Part shown: piece by piece, positions 43,808-51,591 of the stretch
How positions within the stretch are numbered: position 1 is the first letter of the stretch
Layout: each line of letters opens with the position of its first letter
NCBI GenBank assembly: GCA_965247175.1
Contig: OZ252006.1
Location: 1,550,001 to 1,614,000, forward strand
Source of the DNA: JANQMX01 sp965247175
GTDB lineage: Bacteria > Pseudomonadota > Alphaproteobacteria > Kiloniellales > DSM-21159
Reading direction: 5' to 3'
Length of the DNA stretch: 64,000 nucleotides
The notes under the pieces: model-generated
The model's database searches: none
Told to the model about the DNA's origin: nothing
What the model saw: only the letters and a program-made list of their open reading frames with translations
Translations under genes and position numbers: made by a program

Positions 43808-44685
43808 CGCCGAGCATCGATCAGCGCATCGATCGCCTGCAGCACGAAGGGCGTGCCGCAGATCTGCCAGCGTTCTTCGACCACGGCGCCTTGGCGCTCG
43901 GCGCGCAAAGCGCGTAAGGCCGGATGCGTCAGGGTCTCGTAGGAACGGCCGTGCTGGCCGCCACTGATGTAGCGAGTCTCGATCAAGAAGGGCCGCTGCA
44001 TCACCAGAACTTCCAACGGGATCTTCACCGCCCCTCGCAGTCCAAGATCGGCCGCCGCATTGTCCAGTCCCGCAGCCCGCATGATGTCGTCGGCCAAGGT
44101 CCCGGCCCCGGTCGTGTAGTTGTTTGGGTAGTAGTAGGCGCTCGACATCGCCGGCAGTGGCTCTGCCTCGGCGCGCGCCGCCGCTAGGGATGCGTCGAAA
44201 TCCTCGAGCAGCGCCGCCGCCTCAGCCTCGCGGCCGAGCAGCGCGCCGACCTTGGCAATCAAGTCTCGCACCTCGCTGAGCGATTGAGCGGCGGGCAGGA
44301 TCTCGACCCGGACCCCGAGACGCCGCAACATCTCGACGCTCGCCCGGTTCGTGAAGCGGCCGGCCAGCACCATGTCAGGCGCGAAGGCGAAGACCTGCTC
44401 AGCCGAGCCTCTGTTCAGCGGAAACTGGCGCGCTTCAGCCGTCATCATCGAGGCGCGCTCCCGCGCCGACCAGTCGGAGACCGAAACGAGCTGGCCCGGC
44501 GCGGCCAAGAGCAAGGCCAGTTGATCGGTGCAAAGGTTCATGGAGACGACCCGCGCCGGCGGCTCGGCGGCGCGAGCGACAAGGACGCCCGCGACAGCGA
44601 ACAGGGCCAGGCCGAAAAGCGCCGACAATGCAAAACAGCTGACAGCCCTGTGCCATGGCGACATCACGTGATCGAGCCTTCGCAT
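43804..44685 (-). CDS. Periplasmic binding protein of a cobalamin/iron-siderophore ABC transporter (BtuF/FepB-like)
   Basis: A 293-residue protein. An N-terminal hydrophobic signal (FALSALFGLALFAVAGVLVA) is followed by a helical-backbone metal-receptor fold: RVVSMNLCTDQLALLLAAPG, VFAFAPDMVLAGRFT, LRRLGVRVEILPAAQSLSEV and a C-terminal AIDALIDARR. It should hand cobalamin, haem or a ferric siderophore to a permease not present here. ATG at 44685 used; 44664 (MSPWHR) is possible. It is convergent with the cohesin-like gene (four-base overlap). No cobalamin riboswitch was seen upstream. Confidence 0.85.
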   Translation of the reverse strand: MRRLDHVMSPWHRAVSCFALSALFGLALFAVAGVLVARAAEPPARVVSMNLCTDQLALLLAAPGQLVSVSDWSARERASMMTAEARQFPLNRGSAEQVFAFAPDMVLAGRFTNRASVEMLRRLGVRVEILPAAQSLSEVRDLIAKVGALLGREAEAAALLEDFDASLAAARAEAEPLPAMSSAYYYPNNYTTGAGTLADDIMRAAGLDNAAADLGLRGAVKIPLEVLVMQRPFLIETRYISGGQHGRSYETLTHPALRALRAERQGAVVEERWQICGTPFVLQAIDALIDARR

Positions 44686-44790
44686 GGCGCATTCTCTAAC
44701 GGGAAACCAGGCGCCTTGCACGCGAGAAGACCAAGGCGTCACGGTGATCAGAGCAGCTCTTCCCGATCAAGTCCCGCCTGCGCTTCGACC

Positions 44791-45303
44791 TCAGACCGGC
44801 CGGGTGCCGGGCCGTTGCGCGCCGTGGACCTGCAGCTGCCAGACATCGCCGCGAGCAGCAGCCGGCCGCAGCTGAAGCCCGGCGTCCGCCAAGACATCGG
44901 CCAAACCGAAAATCATGTGAGACGCCATTCTCACGGCCGTCTCCGGCAGCCAGTCGCGCAGGATCCCGCGCGCCGCCTCAATGTCTCCTTTCTGCGCGGT
45001 ATAGACGGCCCTGAGCATCAGGCGCTCATCTTCCGACATTTTCGGACAGCCAGGACAGCGCACATCCAAGGAGCGTTTCGTCGTCAGGGCCGTGATCTGC
45101 ATGAAACCGTTCAAGGAAAAGGCCGCCGCGCCGACCTCGTTTCGGCCGAAGAGTTCGTTCAGCATCGGCCAAGCCGATTGCTCCCGGCGGTGGCAAAGCG
45201 CCCAATGACGCAAGCCCCAGAGCACCAGCCAACTGGCCGGCTCCAAAGCTGCGACCTCGTTGTAGGGCTCTTCCGGGCTATGCAACGGGACAACGTTCTG
45301 CAT
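44791..45303 (-). CDS. Uncharacterised 170-residue protein
   Basis: I do not recognise this family. The protein starts MQNVVPLHSPEEPYNEVAAL with GGAG six bases before the ATG, which decided the start over a longer frame. It has a Trp-rich segment (WLVLWGLRHWALCHRR), a CPGCP motif and MSEDERLMLRAVYTAQKGD. It looks soluble, with no signal peptide. It sits 105 bases before the metal-binding-protein gene on the same strand, and downstream of an AATGCG-A-CGCATT repeat (45413-45425), so it may belong to the iron-responsive set. Confidence 0.7.
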   Translation of the reverse strand: MQNVVPLHSPEEPYNEVAALEPASWLVLWGLRHWALCHRREQSAWPMLNELFGRNEVGAAAFSLNGFMQITALTTKRSLDVRCPGCPKMSEDERLMLRAVYTAQKGDIEAARGILRDWLPETAVRMASHMIFGLADVLADAGLQLRPAAARGDVWQLQVHGAQRPGTRPV

Positions 45304-45412
45304 CACTTGCTCCGTTCTGAGTGAGGCCGATGAGCGGCCTGGCCGTAGCCCCCGCGTCATCGGCCTTTGATTGATGACCGTGCAGCCGCCGCGCAGAAAA
45401 AAATGCCCTACG

Positions 45413-45425
45413 AATGCGACGCATT
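45413..45425. promoter_or_regulatory. Inverted repeat AATGCG-A-CGCATT, possible iron box
   Basis: A perfect 6-base inverted repeat lies 110 bases upstream of the 170-residue gene on the minus strand. It shares the AATGC core with other Fur-like sites of this block (45849-45879, 48956-48972). Assignment is inference. Confidence 0.4.
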
Positions 45426-45471
45426 TGCATGTATGAAAGTCACCGCAGATTTGGGAGGACTGCTCACAGCG

Positions 45472-45690
45472 CTAGCTCAGCTTAGGGCTTTGGGCCTGGT
45501 TGCGCAGCAAGGCCTTCGCGCCCTCCTGCGGGCACTGCCGAAGTGACCCAGAGCTGTTTCCGACCAGCGGTGGATCCGCTGGCGTCGTCGGCCGTTGCGC
45601 CGCTGCAGCCTTCCGCTCCTCAGCGATGTCAGCCAGCGCATTGGCGGCGCGCACGATGTCGCTTGCCTTCAGAGCGCTCCAAAGAAACAT
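45472..45690 (-). CDS. Small hypothetical protein, 72 residues
   Basis: The open frame MFLWSALKASDIVRAANALA continues with an Ala/Glu-rich helix and a Pro/Ser-rich tail. Its ATG lies one base after the stop of the 46-codon frame upstream (TGA-G-ATG), an operon-like arrangement. I do not recognise it. Together with the upstream frame it could also be the remains of one frameshifted gene. Confidence 0.4.
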   Translation of the reverse strand: MFLWSALKASDIVRAANALADIAEERKAAAAQRPTTPADPPLVGNSSGSLRQCPQEGAKALLRNQAQSPKLS

Positions 45691-45691
45691 C

Positions 45692-45832
45692 TCAGCAGAA
45701 GCCTGTCCGGGCGATTCGAGCGTCTTCGTCAAAGACTTGGCACAACACGGTCGCCGTTTCCCGTAGGTCGAAATCATGCCCGCTGCGCCGACTGTCGAAC
45801 CAGGTCACCGCTGCTCGGCTCTTGGCTTCCAT
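45692..45832 (-). CDS. Very small hypothetical protein, 46 residues
   Basis: The frame reads MEAKSRAAVTWFDSRRSGHD then FDLRETATVLCQVFDEDARI and ends at FC. It starts 17 bases downstream of the strong inverted repeat at 45849-45879 and is followed directly by the 72-residue frame. Composition looks coding (acidic/basic balance, no low complexity) but no family is recognised. It is too short to be certain; a frameshifted fragment is the alternative. Confidence 0.4.
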   Translation of the reverse strand: MEAKSRAAVTWFDSRRSGHDFDLRETATVLCQVFDEDARIARTGFC

Positions 45833-45848
45833 ATTCGGATCTTATCTC

Positions 45849-45879
45849 GTAAATGCAATTGCGAGTCACTTGCATTTAC
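45849..45879 (-). promoter_or_regulatory. Fur-like operator: long perfect inverted repeat
   Basis: GTAAATGCAA and TTGCATTTAC form a perfect 10-base inverted repeat with 11 bases between; the centre itself is a near-palindrome TGCGAGT-C-ACTTGCA. Length and AT-rich arms with TGC cores resemble alphaproteobacterial Fur/Irr-type iron boxes. It lies directly upstream of two small minus-strand frames. Confidence 0.55.
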
Positions 45880-45972
45880 TGTCTGACTCGCGACCAAAGG
45901 GCATCACGCTTCTTGATCCCAAAAGCGCCTAGCCGCCAAATCAACGCTCAGGTCGACGTTGTGCTGCTGCCG

Positions 45973-47484
45973 CTAAAGCGAGTTGAGAAAGGCGAGCAGC
46001 GCCTCGCACTCGCTCTTGGACATGGCCACCACACCCTGCTTCGCGGTCTCGGCCTCGCCTCCGTGCCAGAGGATGGCTTCCAGCAGGTTGCGCGCGCGCC
46101 CATCGTGCAGGAACAGCGTATGGTCGCTGACCGTCTCGGTCAGGCCAATGCCCCAGAGCGGCGGCGTGCGCCACTCGCGCCCGTTGGCCACGCCGTCCGG
46201 GCGGTTGTCTGCCAGCCCCTCCCCCATGTCGTGCAGCAGCAGATCGCTGTAGGGCCAAATAAGTTGAAAGGACTGCTCCTCGCCGATCGAGTCTCGGCGG
46301 GTGACGAACTTGGGCCGGTGACAGTCGATGCATCCGGTCTCGTAGAACAGGCGCTTGCCCTCCAGCACTTGCGGATCGCCGACGTCACGCCGCGCCGGAA
46401 CCGCCAAGTTGCGGCTGTAGAACACCATGGTGTCGAACATCTCGACCACTGCTTCGATAGGTTCGGCCTCGGACACGCCACCGTGCGGCGCAGTAAGGCA
46501 GTCGGTCTGTGCGGCGGTGCAGTCGCCGTGCACGACGGGATAGAGCGGCGTCGAGATGCCGATATCCCCTTGGAAGGCCGCCGCCGATTGCTGTGCCACA
46601 GTCGGCTGCCCAGCCTTCCAGCCGAAGCGCCCGAGCATCACCTTGTCGTGCTCGTCACTCCACACCCAGTTAGGCCGGCCGGAGATACCGTCGCCGTCGG
46701 CGTCGTCAGGGTCGGCGTTGGCCAAGATCGCCTCTTCCGGGATAGCCTCCAAGAGACCCATCCCGATCATCGGCGGCGCCACCCGGGGCGAGATCATGAC
46801 CTCCGGATGCATGGGCCCGTAGTTGACATCCTCGATGCTATAGATCGGCTTGCGCAGATGGACGACGTGGCCATCGCTCAAGGTGACCGCGGTTTCCTCA
46901 TAGCGGATCTCGACCGTGCCCTCCCCGAGCAGGCCCTGAACGGAAAAGCCCTGAAGCTGCCCGCCGTAGACGGGATCGGGGATGACCGACTTGCGGTACT
47001 CGGCGATTGCGGTGCGCTCGGCCTCGCTCCGCGGCGGGATCGACAGACGCACCAGCATGGAGACGGCAGGCTCACCCGCAGCCGGCGGACGGCCGCGGCC
47101 GTCCTTGAGATGGCAATGCTGACAGGCCCGCGCATTGTAGAGCGGGCCAAGCCCGTCCGATGACAGAGTGGAGGCAGGCGCCGAGACCCAGAGCTTCCTG
47201 AAAATGCCGTCGCCAACGTTGAAGTCCAGTTGGCGGCCGAAAGGCATGTTGGCCGAAGGGTGCGAGAAGGCGTGGCGGTTGAGCAGCTTGAACACCGTCG
47301 TCCCACCGCCCGGGCGCACCTCGAAGGGCTCCGGCTCGGAGAAATCCGTTGTTGGCTGGATCACTGCCTCGATGCGCGCGCGGTCGTCCTCACTCCAGCC
47401 ATCGGCATTGCTGCCACCGGCGAGAGCAAACGCCATACCTAGTACCAACAGCAGAGCCCCGAGAAGCGTCCAGAGATGCGGCAT
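45973..47484 (-). CDS. DUF1111 dihaem cytochrome / thiol-oxidoreductase-like protein
   Basis: A 503-residue exported protein: signal peptide (LWTLLGALLLVLGMAFALAG), two c-type haem sites CQHCH and CIDCH, and the DUF1111 (di-haem oxidoreductase) pattern with GLGPLYNARACQHCHLKDGR, GRFGWKAGQPTV, WPYSDLLLHDMGEGLAD, REWRTPPLWGIGL and FLHDGRARNLLEAI. Family members resemble MauG/cytochrome c peroxidases and regularly follow imelysin genes in iron-uptake loci, as here (83-base gap). A periplasmic redox role in iron acquisition is inferred. Confidence 0.92.
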   Translation of the reverse strand: MPHLWTLLGALLLVLGMAFALAGGSNADGWSEDDRARIEAVIQPTTDFSEPEPFEVRPGGGTTVFKLLNRHAFSHPSANMPFGRQLDFNVGDGIFRKLWVSAPASTLSSDGLGPLYNARACQHCHLKDGRGRPPAAGEPAVSMLVRLSIPPRSEAERTAIAEYRKSVIPDPVYGGQLQGFSVQGLLGEGTVEIRYEETAVTLSDGHVVHLRKPIYSIEDVNYGPMHPEVMISPRVAPPMIGMGLLEAIPEEAILANADPDDADGDGISGRPNWVWSDEHDKVMLGRFGWKAGQPTVAQQSAAAFQGDIGISTPLYPVVHGDCTAAQTDCLTAPHGGVSEAEPIEAVVEMFDTMVFYSRNLAVPARRDVGDPQVLEGKRLFYETGCIDCHRPKFVTRRDSIGEEQSFQLIWPYSDLLLHDMGEGLADNRPDGVANGREWRTPPLWGIGLTETVSDHTLFLHDGRARNLLEAILWHGGEAETAKQGVVAMSKSECEALLAFLNSL

Positions 47485-47567
47485 GCTCCGTCAATCCTGA
47501 CCGATGCACCGATGAAAGCCATGCGATAGGCGGTCGCGGCGCGGCCGCCTGCCGGACCATAGAACGA

Positions 47568-48857
47568 TCACTGGAAGACGGCCTCCGGGTTATCCAGGCT
47601 GTCGGAGCCCTCGAAGGCGATGGGCTCCAAGCCAAGCTCCTCGACGACCTGCTCGATGGTCCCGGTCTGGGCGGTCAGGGCATCGATCACGATCTGGACC
47701 ACCGCGTTGCCGTCCGGATTGTCGGGCCCGATCATCTGATCGTAGGCCTCCAGCGTTTCGGCCCGGCGCTTCAGGTCGTACATGGCGTCGTGCGCCGCTT
47801 GCAGCATGCGCAGCATCTCATCGTTGAGCTCCGCATCCAGTTCGGCGGCAAGATGCGTCAGCGCCGGACCAATGACCTTGCGCCCATCAATGCGGGTGTA
47901 GGTCCCGGTGTAGACGTTCATCATGCCGACGACGTTGTAAAAGTGGCTGTTGTGGGTGTTGTCGGAGAAACAGTCGTGCTCCTCCTCCGGGTCGTTGAGC
48001 AGCAGACCGAGCTTCATGCGCTCACCCGCCAGCTCGCCGTAGGAGAGACTGCCGAGACCGGTCAGGATCGCCGCCAGTCCGGCATCGGGATTGCCGCTGA
48101 GCAGGCCTTCACGCGCGTTGCCACCCGGCGCCCACTGCGCCCTCATCCACTCCAGATCCTCAACCAGGAGCTCCGTGACAAGGATCAGGTAGTCTCCGCG
48201 CCGCCCGCAGCTCTGGTTGGTGCAGGCATCGCCCCTGGCAAAGTCCGTCCAAGGGCGGTTCCCGGCACCTGGCCCTGTTCCATTGAGGTCCTGCCCCCAA
48301 AGCAGGAACTCGATGGCGTGATAGCCGGTCGCCACGTTGGCCTCGATGCCGCCGAGCTCATGTAGCTTGTCCTGCAGCAGCTCTTTGGTGATCTCCGAGG
48401 TATCGATCACCTCGCCTGCCAGCGTCAGCTCGCTGTTGCCGATGACGTCGGCGGCGTAGGCCGGATTCTCGTCCGAGGTAGCGCCATAGGAGATATCGAC
48501 GTAATCGATCAGGCCTTCGTCCAGCGGCCAGGCATTCACCCGGCCCTCCCAGTCGTCGACGATGGCGTTGCCGAAGCGATAGACCTCGGTCTGCATGTAA
48601 GGCACGCGCGATGCGATCCAGGCCTCGCGCGCCTTCAGTAGGTTGGCCGCCGACGGCGCCTCCACGAGAGCTTCGACGGACTCTTGCAAGACACGCGCGA
48701 GCACCAGCGAGTCCTCATAGCCTGCGTGCGCGATGTCCGAGTAGGTCGTCAGGATAGCTCTCTTGTCGGTCTCGGTGCTACGCGCCTCGACAGTGGCCCC
48801 TTGCGCCGCGGCAACGAGCAAACCAGCCGTCAATAGGCTGGCGATGCGGACTCTCAT
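47568..48857 (-). CDS. Imelysin-family (iron-regulated) periplasmic protein
   Basis: A 429-residue exported protein with signal peptide MRVRIASLLTAGLLVAAAQG. The imelysin GxHxxE motif is visible in ATGYHAIEFLLWGQD; other marks are WPLDEGLIDYVD and EEEHDCFSDNTHNSHFYNVVG. Imelysin proteins (IrpA/ICMP) are predicted periplasmic or surface iron-binding proteins, repressed by iron. GGAGGAG lies five bases before the ATG. The Fur-like repeat at 48956-48972 is about 100 bases upstream; the DUF1111 gene follows in the same operon. Confidence 0.93.
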   Translation of the reverse strand: MRVRIASLLTAGLLVAAAQGATVEARSTETDKRAILTTYSDIAHAGYEDSLVLARVLQESVEALVEAPSAANLLKAREAWIASRVPYMQTEVYRFGNAIVDDWEGRVNAWPLDEGLIDYVDISYGATSDENPAYAADVIGNSELTLAGEVIDTSEITKELLQDKLHELGGIEANVATGYHAIEFLLWGQDLNGTGPGAGNRPWTDFARGDACTNQSCGRRGDYLILVTELLVEDLEWMRAQWAPGGNAREGLLSGNPDAGLAAILTGLGSLSYGELAGERMKLGLLLNDPEEEHDCFSDNTHNSHFYNVVGMMNVYTGTYTRIDGRKVIGPALTHLAAELDAELNDEMLRMLQAAHDAMYDLKRRAETLEAYDQMIGPDNPDGNAVVQIVIDALTAQTGTIEQVVEELGLEPIAFEGSDSLDNPEAVFQ

Positions 48858-48955
48858 GCTGCTCCTCCTGGAAAGCCTGTGATCCCCGGTATCCTGGCGT
48901 TGGCCGGACGTCCCAATGATCTCATGGGACTGGCCATGGCGTCACCGATACATTC

Positions 48956-48972
48956 TTGAGAATGCGTCTCAA
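48956..48972 (-). promoter_or_regulatory. Fur-like box upstream of the imelysin operon
   Basis: TTGAGA-ATGCG-TCTCAA is a perfect 6-base inverted repeat close to the Fur pattern (GAGAAT...TCTCA). It is placed about 100 bases upstream of the imelysin start and downstream of the bacterioferritin gene, so imelysin-DUF1111 is the likely target. Confidence 0.6.
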
Positions 48973-49115
48973 TTTCACAAGAGAATTGTTGCTAAGGTCT
49001 CGCCCTCGTGAGCGTGGAGGATGGCCTCACGGGCGGAACGACGTCGAGGTCGAGAACTGCGGACGCCGAGACGCCACCCGGCGCCAACACGTCCGCAGCC
49101 GCTGGCCCCAGCAGC

Positions 49116-49610
49116 CTACTCTTCGAGGGCCTGGCTCGCGTTCGGCTGGCTCTGCAGATAGATGAACTGCGCGATGCCAATCTTCTCGATCAGCCCGAAC
49201 TGGGTCTCCAGCCAATCGACATGCTCTTCCTCGTTGTCGAGGATCTTGGCGAAGAGATCACGCGACACGTAGTCCCGGACGCTCTCGCAATGCTCAACGG
49301 CATCGCGCAGATCGGGAATGGCCTGCATCTCCAGCGCCAAATCGCACTTCAGGATCTCCTCGACGTCTTCGCCGATACGCAGCTTGCCGAGGTCCTGCAG
49401 GTTGGGAAGACCCTCGAGGAAGAGAATACGCTCGATCAGCTCATCGGCGTGGTTCATCTCCTCGATCGATTCTTTGTATTCCTTCCTGGCCAGCTCCGAG
49501 ACCCCCCAGTCCTGCAGCATCTTGGAGTGCAGGAAATACTGGTTGATCGCCGTCAACTCGTTCTTGAGCACGATGTTGAGGTGCTCGATGACCTTGGAAT
49601 CACCCTTCAC
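49116..49610 (-). CDS. bfr: Bacterioferritin
   Basis: A 164-residue iron-storage protein. Ferroxidase and haem ligands appear in order: LNIVLKNELTAINQYFLH, EEMNHADELIERILFLEG (Met-rich haem-binding stretch), and NEEEHVDWLETQFGLIEKIG. Start is GTG at 49610 with GGGAGAG upstream. The upstream gene is bfd (132-base gap), which encodes the ferredoxin that reduces Bfr iron; they probably share the Fur-like promoter at 50007-50051. Confidence 0.95.
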   Translation of the reverse strand: MKGDSKVIEHLNIVLKNELTAINQYFLHSKMLQDWGVSELARKEYKESIEEMNHADELIERILFLEGLPNLQDLGKLRIGEDVEEILKCDLALEMQAIPDLRDAVEHCESVRDYVSRDLFAKILDNEEEHVDWLETQFGLIEKIGIAQFIYLQSQPNASQALEE

Positions 49611-49742
49611 GGACTCGCTCTCCCTATTTGCCGATCAGTTGTGCGTGTAACAGGCTTTATCGGCCCCGCACAGGAATCCGCAAGTTAAACGCTGCTCGGT
49701 TGTGAATTGGAATTCGGAACCAGCGTGCGGCTGAAGGGCGGC

Positions 49743-49949
49743 CTACTCTGCCGGCATACCGGCGCCAGAGCCCATGGAACTCAGCCCTGGAGCGTTGTTG
49801 TCCAGAATCTCTTCCATGAAATCCAGGCACTTGCCGCAGTTCACGCTGGCGCCGCACTGTTCGAAGACATGGTCGATCGAGACGGCCCCCGCACCGGCCG
49901 CTTGGCGAATGGCGCGTTCACTGAGGCGATTGCAGATACAGACGATCAT
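49743..49949 (-). CDS. bfd: Bacterioferritin-associated ferredoxin
   Basis: A 68-residue [2Fe-2S] protein. The start MIVCICNRLSERAIRQAA and the cluster ligands CxC and CGASVNCGKC match Bfd. ATG at 49949 chosen for the family N-terminus; a longer frame continues upstream. It donates electrons to bacterioferritin to mobilise stored iron. Tandem iron-box-like repeats lie just upstream. Confidence 0.93.
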   Translation of the reverse strand: MIVCICNRLSERAIRQAAGAGAVSIDHVFEQCGASVNCGKCLDFMEEILDNNAPGLSSMGSGAGMPAE

Positions 49950-50006
49950 GCACCAAGAGCTTCTTCGATAGGCTGGCGGACCGAGACCCGCCGTGGACAT
50001 CTCAAA

Positions 50007-50051
50007 CTATAGTCACTCTCGCGAAAGCGTGCAAGTGATAGTCATTCTCAC
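50007..50051 (-). promoter_or_regulatory. Tandem iron-box-like repeats upstream of bfd
   Basis: Two related copies 29 bases apart: TATAGTCACTCTCG (from 50008) and GATAGTCATTCTCA (from 50037). The second is close to the Fur pattern GATAATGATTCTCA. They sit between bfd-bfr (left) and the MFS gene (right), and could serve both. Confidence 0.55.
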
Positions 50052-50181
50052 AATGGTTAAAAATTGTTAAGGGCTGAGTGCAACGGCCGTCGTTGCCACG
50101 GCAAGCCCGCTCCTCGCATTATGCAATGCGCTGCACTAGGCTCGACCTGTGGGGCAAACGGCAGATACGGTCGGGCGGGCG

Positions 50182-51546
50182 ATGCACCTCATCTCAGATG
50201 CAAGCCGGAAGTGGTGGATCCTGATGGCCATGGGCGCGAGCCTCGGCCTGATCCTGCTGGACGAGACCGTGGTGGGCGTCGCCTTGCCGACTCTGCAGAA
50301 AGAGCTCGGCATGTCGCAGACTGCGGCTCACTGGGTGTTCAGCGCCTACCTGCTGGTCTTTGCCGGCTTCTGCGCCGCAGGGGGCAAGCTACTCGACATC
50401 CTTCACTTCAGGGATCTGCTGGTGATCGCCTTGGCGATCTTCGGTCTGGGGTCGCTTGTGGCAGGCTTTGCCGAGAACGGGACCGAGCTAATCCTCGCCC
50501 GTGCGCTGCAGGGGCTCGGCGCTGCCAGCATCCTGCCCGCCACCTTGGCTGCCGTCTCGGCCTCATTCCCCAAGGAACAGCGCGGCATGGCCATTGGGAT
50601 CATGTCGACGGCCGGTCTGGTGTTTATGGGCGCCGGACCGCTGGTCGGCGGCGTCATCGTGCATTTCCTGTCCTGGCCCTGGATTTTCTGGATAAACGTG
50701 CCGGTCGTAATTCTGATCGCGCTGGTGTTCCTGATCGCCTGGAAGCCGCAACGCCAGAAGAGAGATAGACCAAAGCTTGATGTGAGTGGGCTGATGGCCC
50801 TCATCGCCGCGCTCACCATGCTGGTGCTGGCCATCATGCAGGGCGATTCCTGGGGCTGGGAGAATCCGATCATTCTCGCACTGTTCGCCGGCAGCGCCTT
50901 GACCTTCCTGACCCTGGTTCTGATCGAGCGGCGGCACGCCACGCCGCTTATCGATCTGGAGCTGCTCACGATCCCGACCGTCAGCGCCTACAATTCTGTC
51001 GTCTTCGTGGCTCAGTTCAGCAAGATGGCCGTCGTCGTGTTCGTCGCCCTCTATCTGCAGGAGCGATTGAACATGACCCCGCTGATGGCGGGCTTCGCCC
51101 TGCTGGCCGCCGTCGGCATCGCGCCCTTTATGTCCCTTCCAGCCGGTTGGCTGACCGATCACCGCGGCGCACGCCGGACGGCCCTGCTCGGCCTGAGCTG
51201 CGCGACCTTGGCCATGCTCTGGATCGCCGTTTCGGCCGGTTGGCACAATTATCTTCTGATGCTGCCGGGACTGGTGCTATGGGGGGCCGCGATGCCGATT
51301 TGCTTCATGCCGTCCCTCACCTCCGTGATGAACTCGGTGCCGCCCGAAGAGCACGGGCAAGCGGGCGGTGTGGTGATAACAGCACGTTTGCTTGGTAGCT
51401 GCGTCGGCATGGCGGTCTCCAGCATGCTCTACGTCTCCACCGACTCCTTCCAGGTGGTCTTTCTCGTTACCGGCCTGGTCATGCTGGCCGCATTGCTGTT
51501 CGGCTGGCTCGCGATGGAGCGCAGCGAAGTCGCGCGAGCGACCTGA
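50182..51546 (+). CDS. MFS transporter, DHA2-like (14 helices)
   Basis: A 454-residue major-facilitator exporter. MFS motif C-like DETVVGVALPTLQKELGM in helix 1, ARALQGLGAASILPATLAAV and the RGMAIGIMSTAGLVFMGAGP segment typical of drug:H+ antiporters (DHA2/EmrB). Length and helix count suggest 14 segments. ATG at 50182 has a weak GGGCGGG site; a GTG at 50149 is an alternative. Placement beside iron boxes would fit a siderophore or metal-chelate exporter, but this is only contextual. Confidence 0.88.
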   Translation: MHLISDASRKWWILMAMGASLGLILLDETVVGVALPTLQKELGMSQTAAHWVFSAYLLVFAGFCAAGGKLLDILHFRDLLVIALAIFGLGSLVAGFAENGTELILARALQGLGAASILPATLAAVSASFPKEQRGMAIGIMSTAGLVFMGAGPLVGGVIVHFLSWPWIFWINVPVVILIALVFLIAWKPQRQKRDRPKLDVSGLMALIAALTMLVLAIMQGDSWGWENPIILALFAGSALTFLTLVLIERRHATPLIDLELLTIPTVSAYNSVVFVAQFSKMAVVVFVALYLQERLNMTPLMAGFALLAAVGIAPFMSLPAGWLTDHRGARRTALLGLSCATLAMLWIAVSAGWHNYLLMLPGLVLWGAAMPICFMPSLTSVMNSVPPEEHGQAGGVVITARLLGSCVGMAVSSMLYVSTDSFQVVFLVTGLVMLAALLFGWLAMERSEVARAT

Positions 51547-51591
51547 GCACAGCACCCGCCCTGTGAGCGAACTGCGATAGTCGAAGACAGC

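Noticed and set aside
44686..44790. Cobalamin riboswitch upstream of the BtuF/FepB-like gene
   Set aside because: I looked for the conserved B12-box core (GCCACTG) on the relevant strand and did not find it.
49008..49688. 226-codon plus-strand frame over bacterioferritin
   Set aside because: Antisense shadow of bfr; the minus strand has all ferroxidase motifs.
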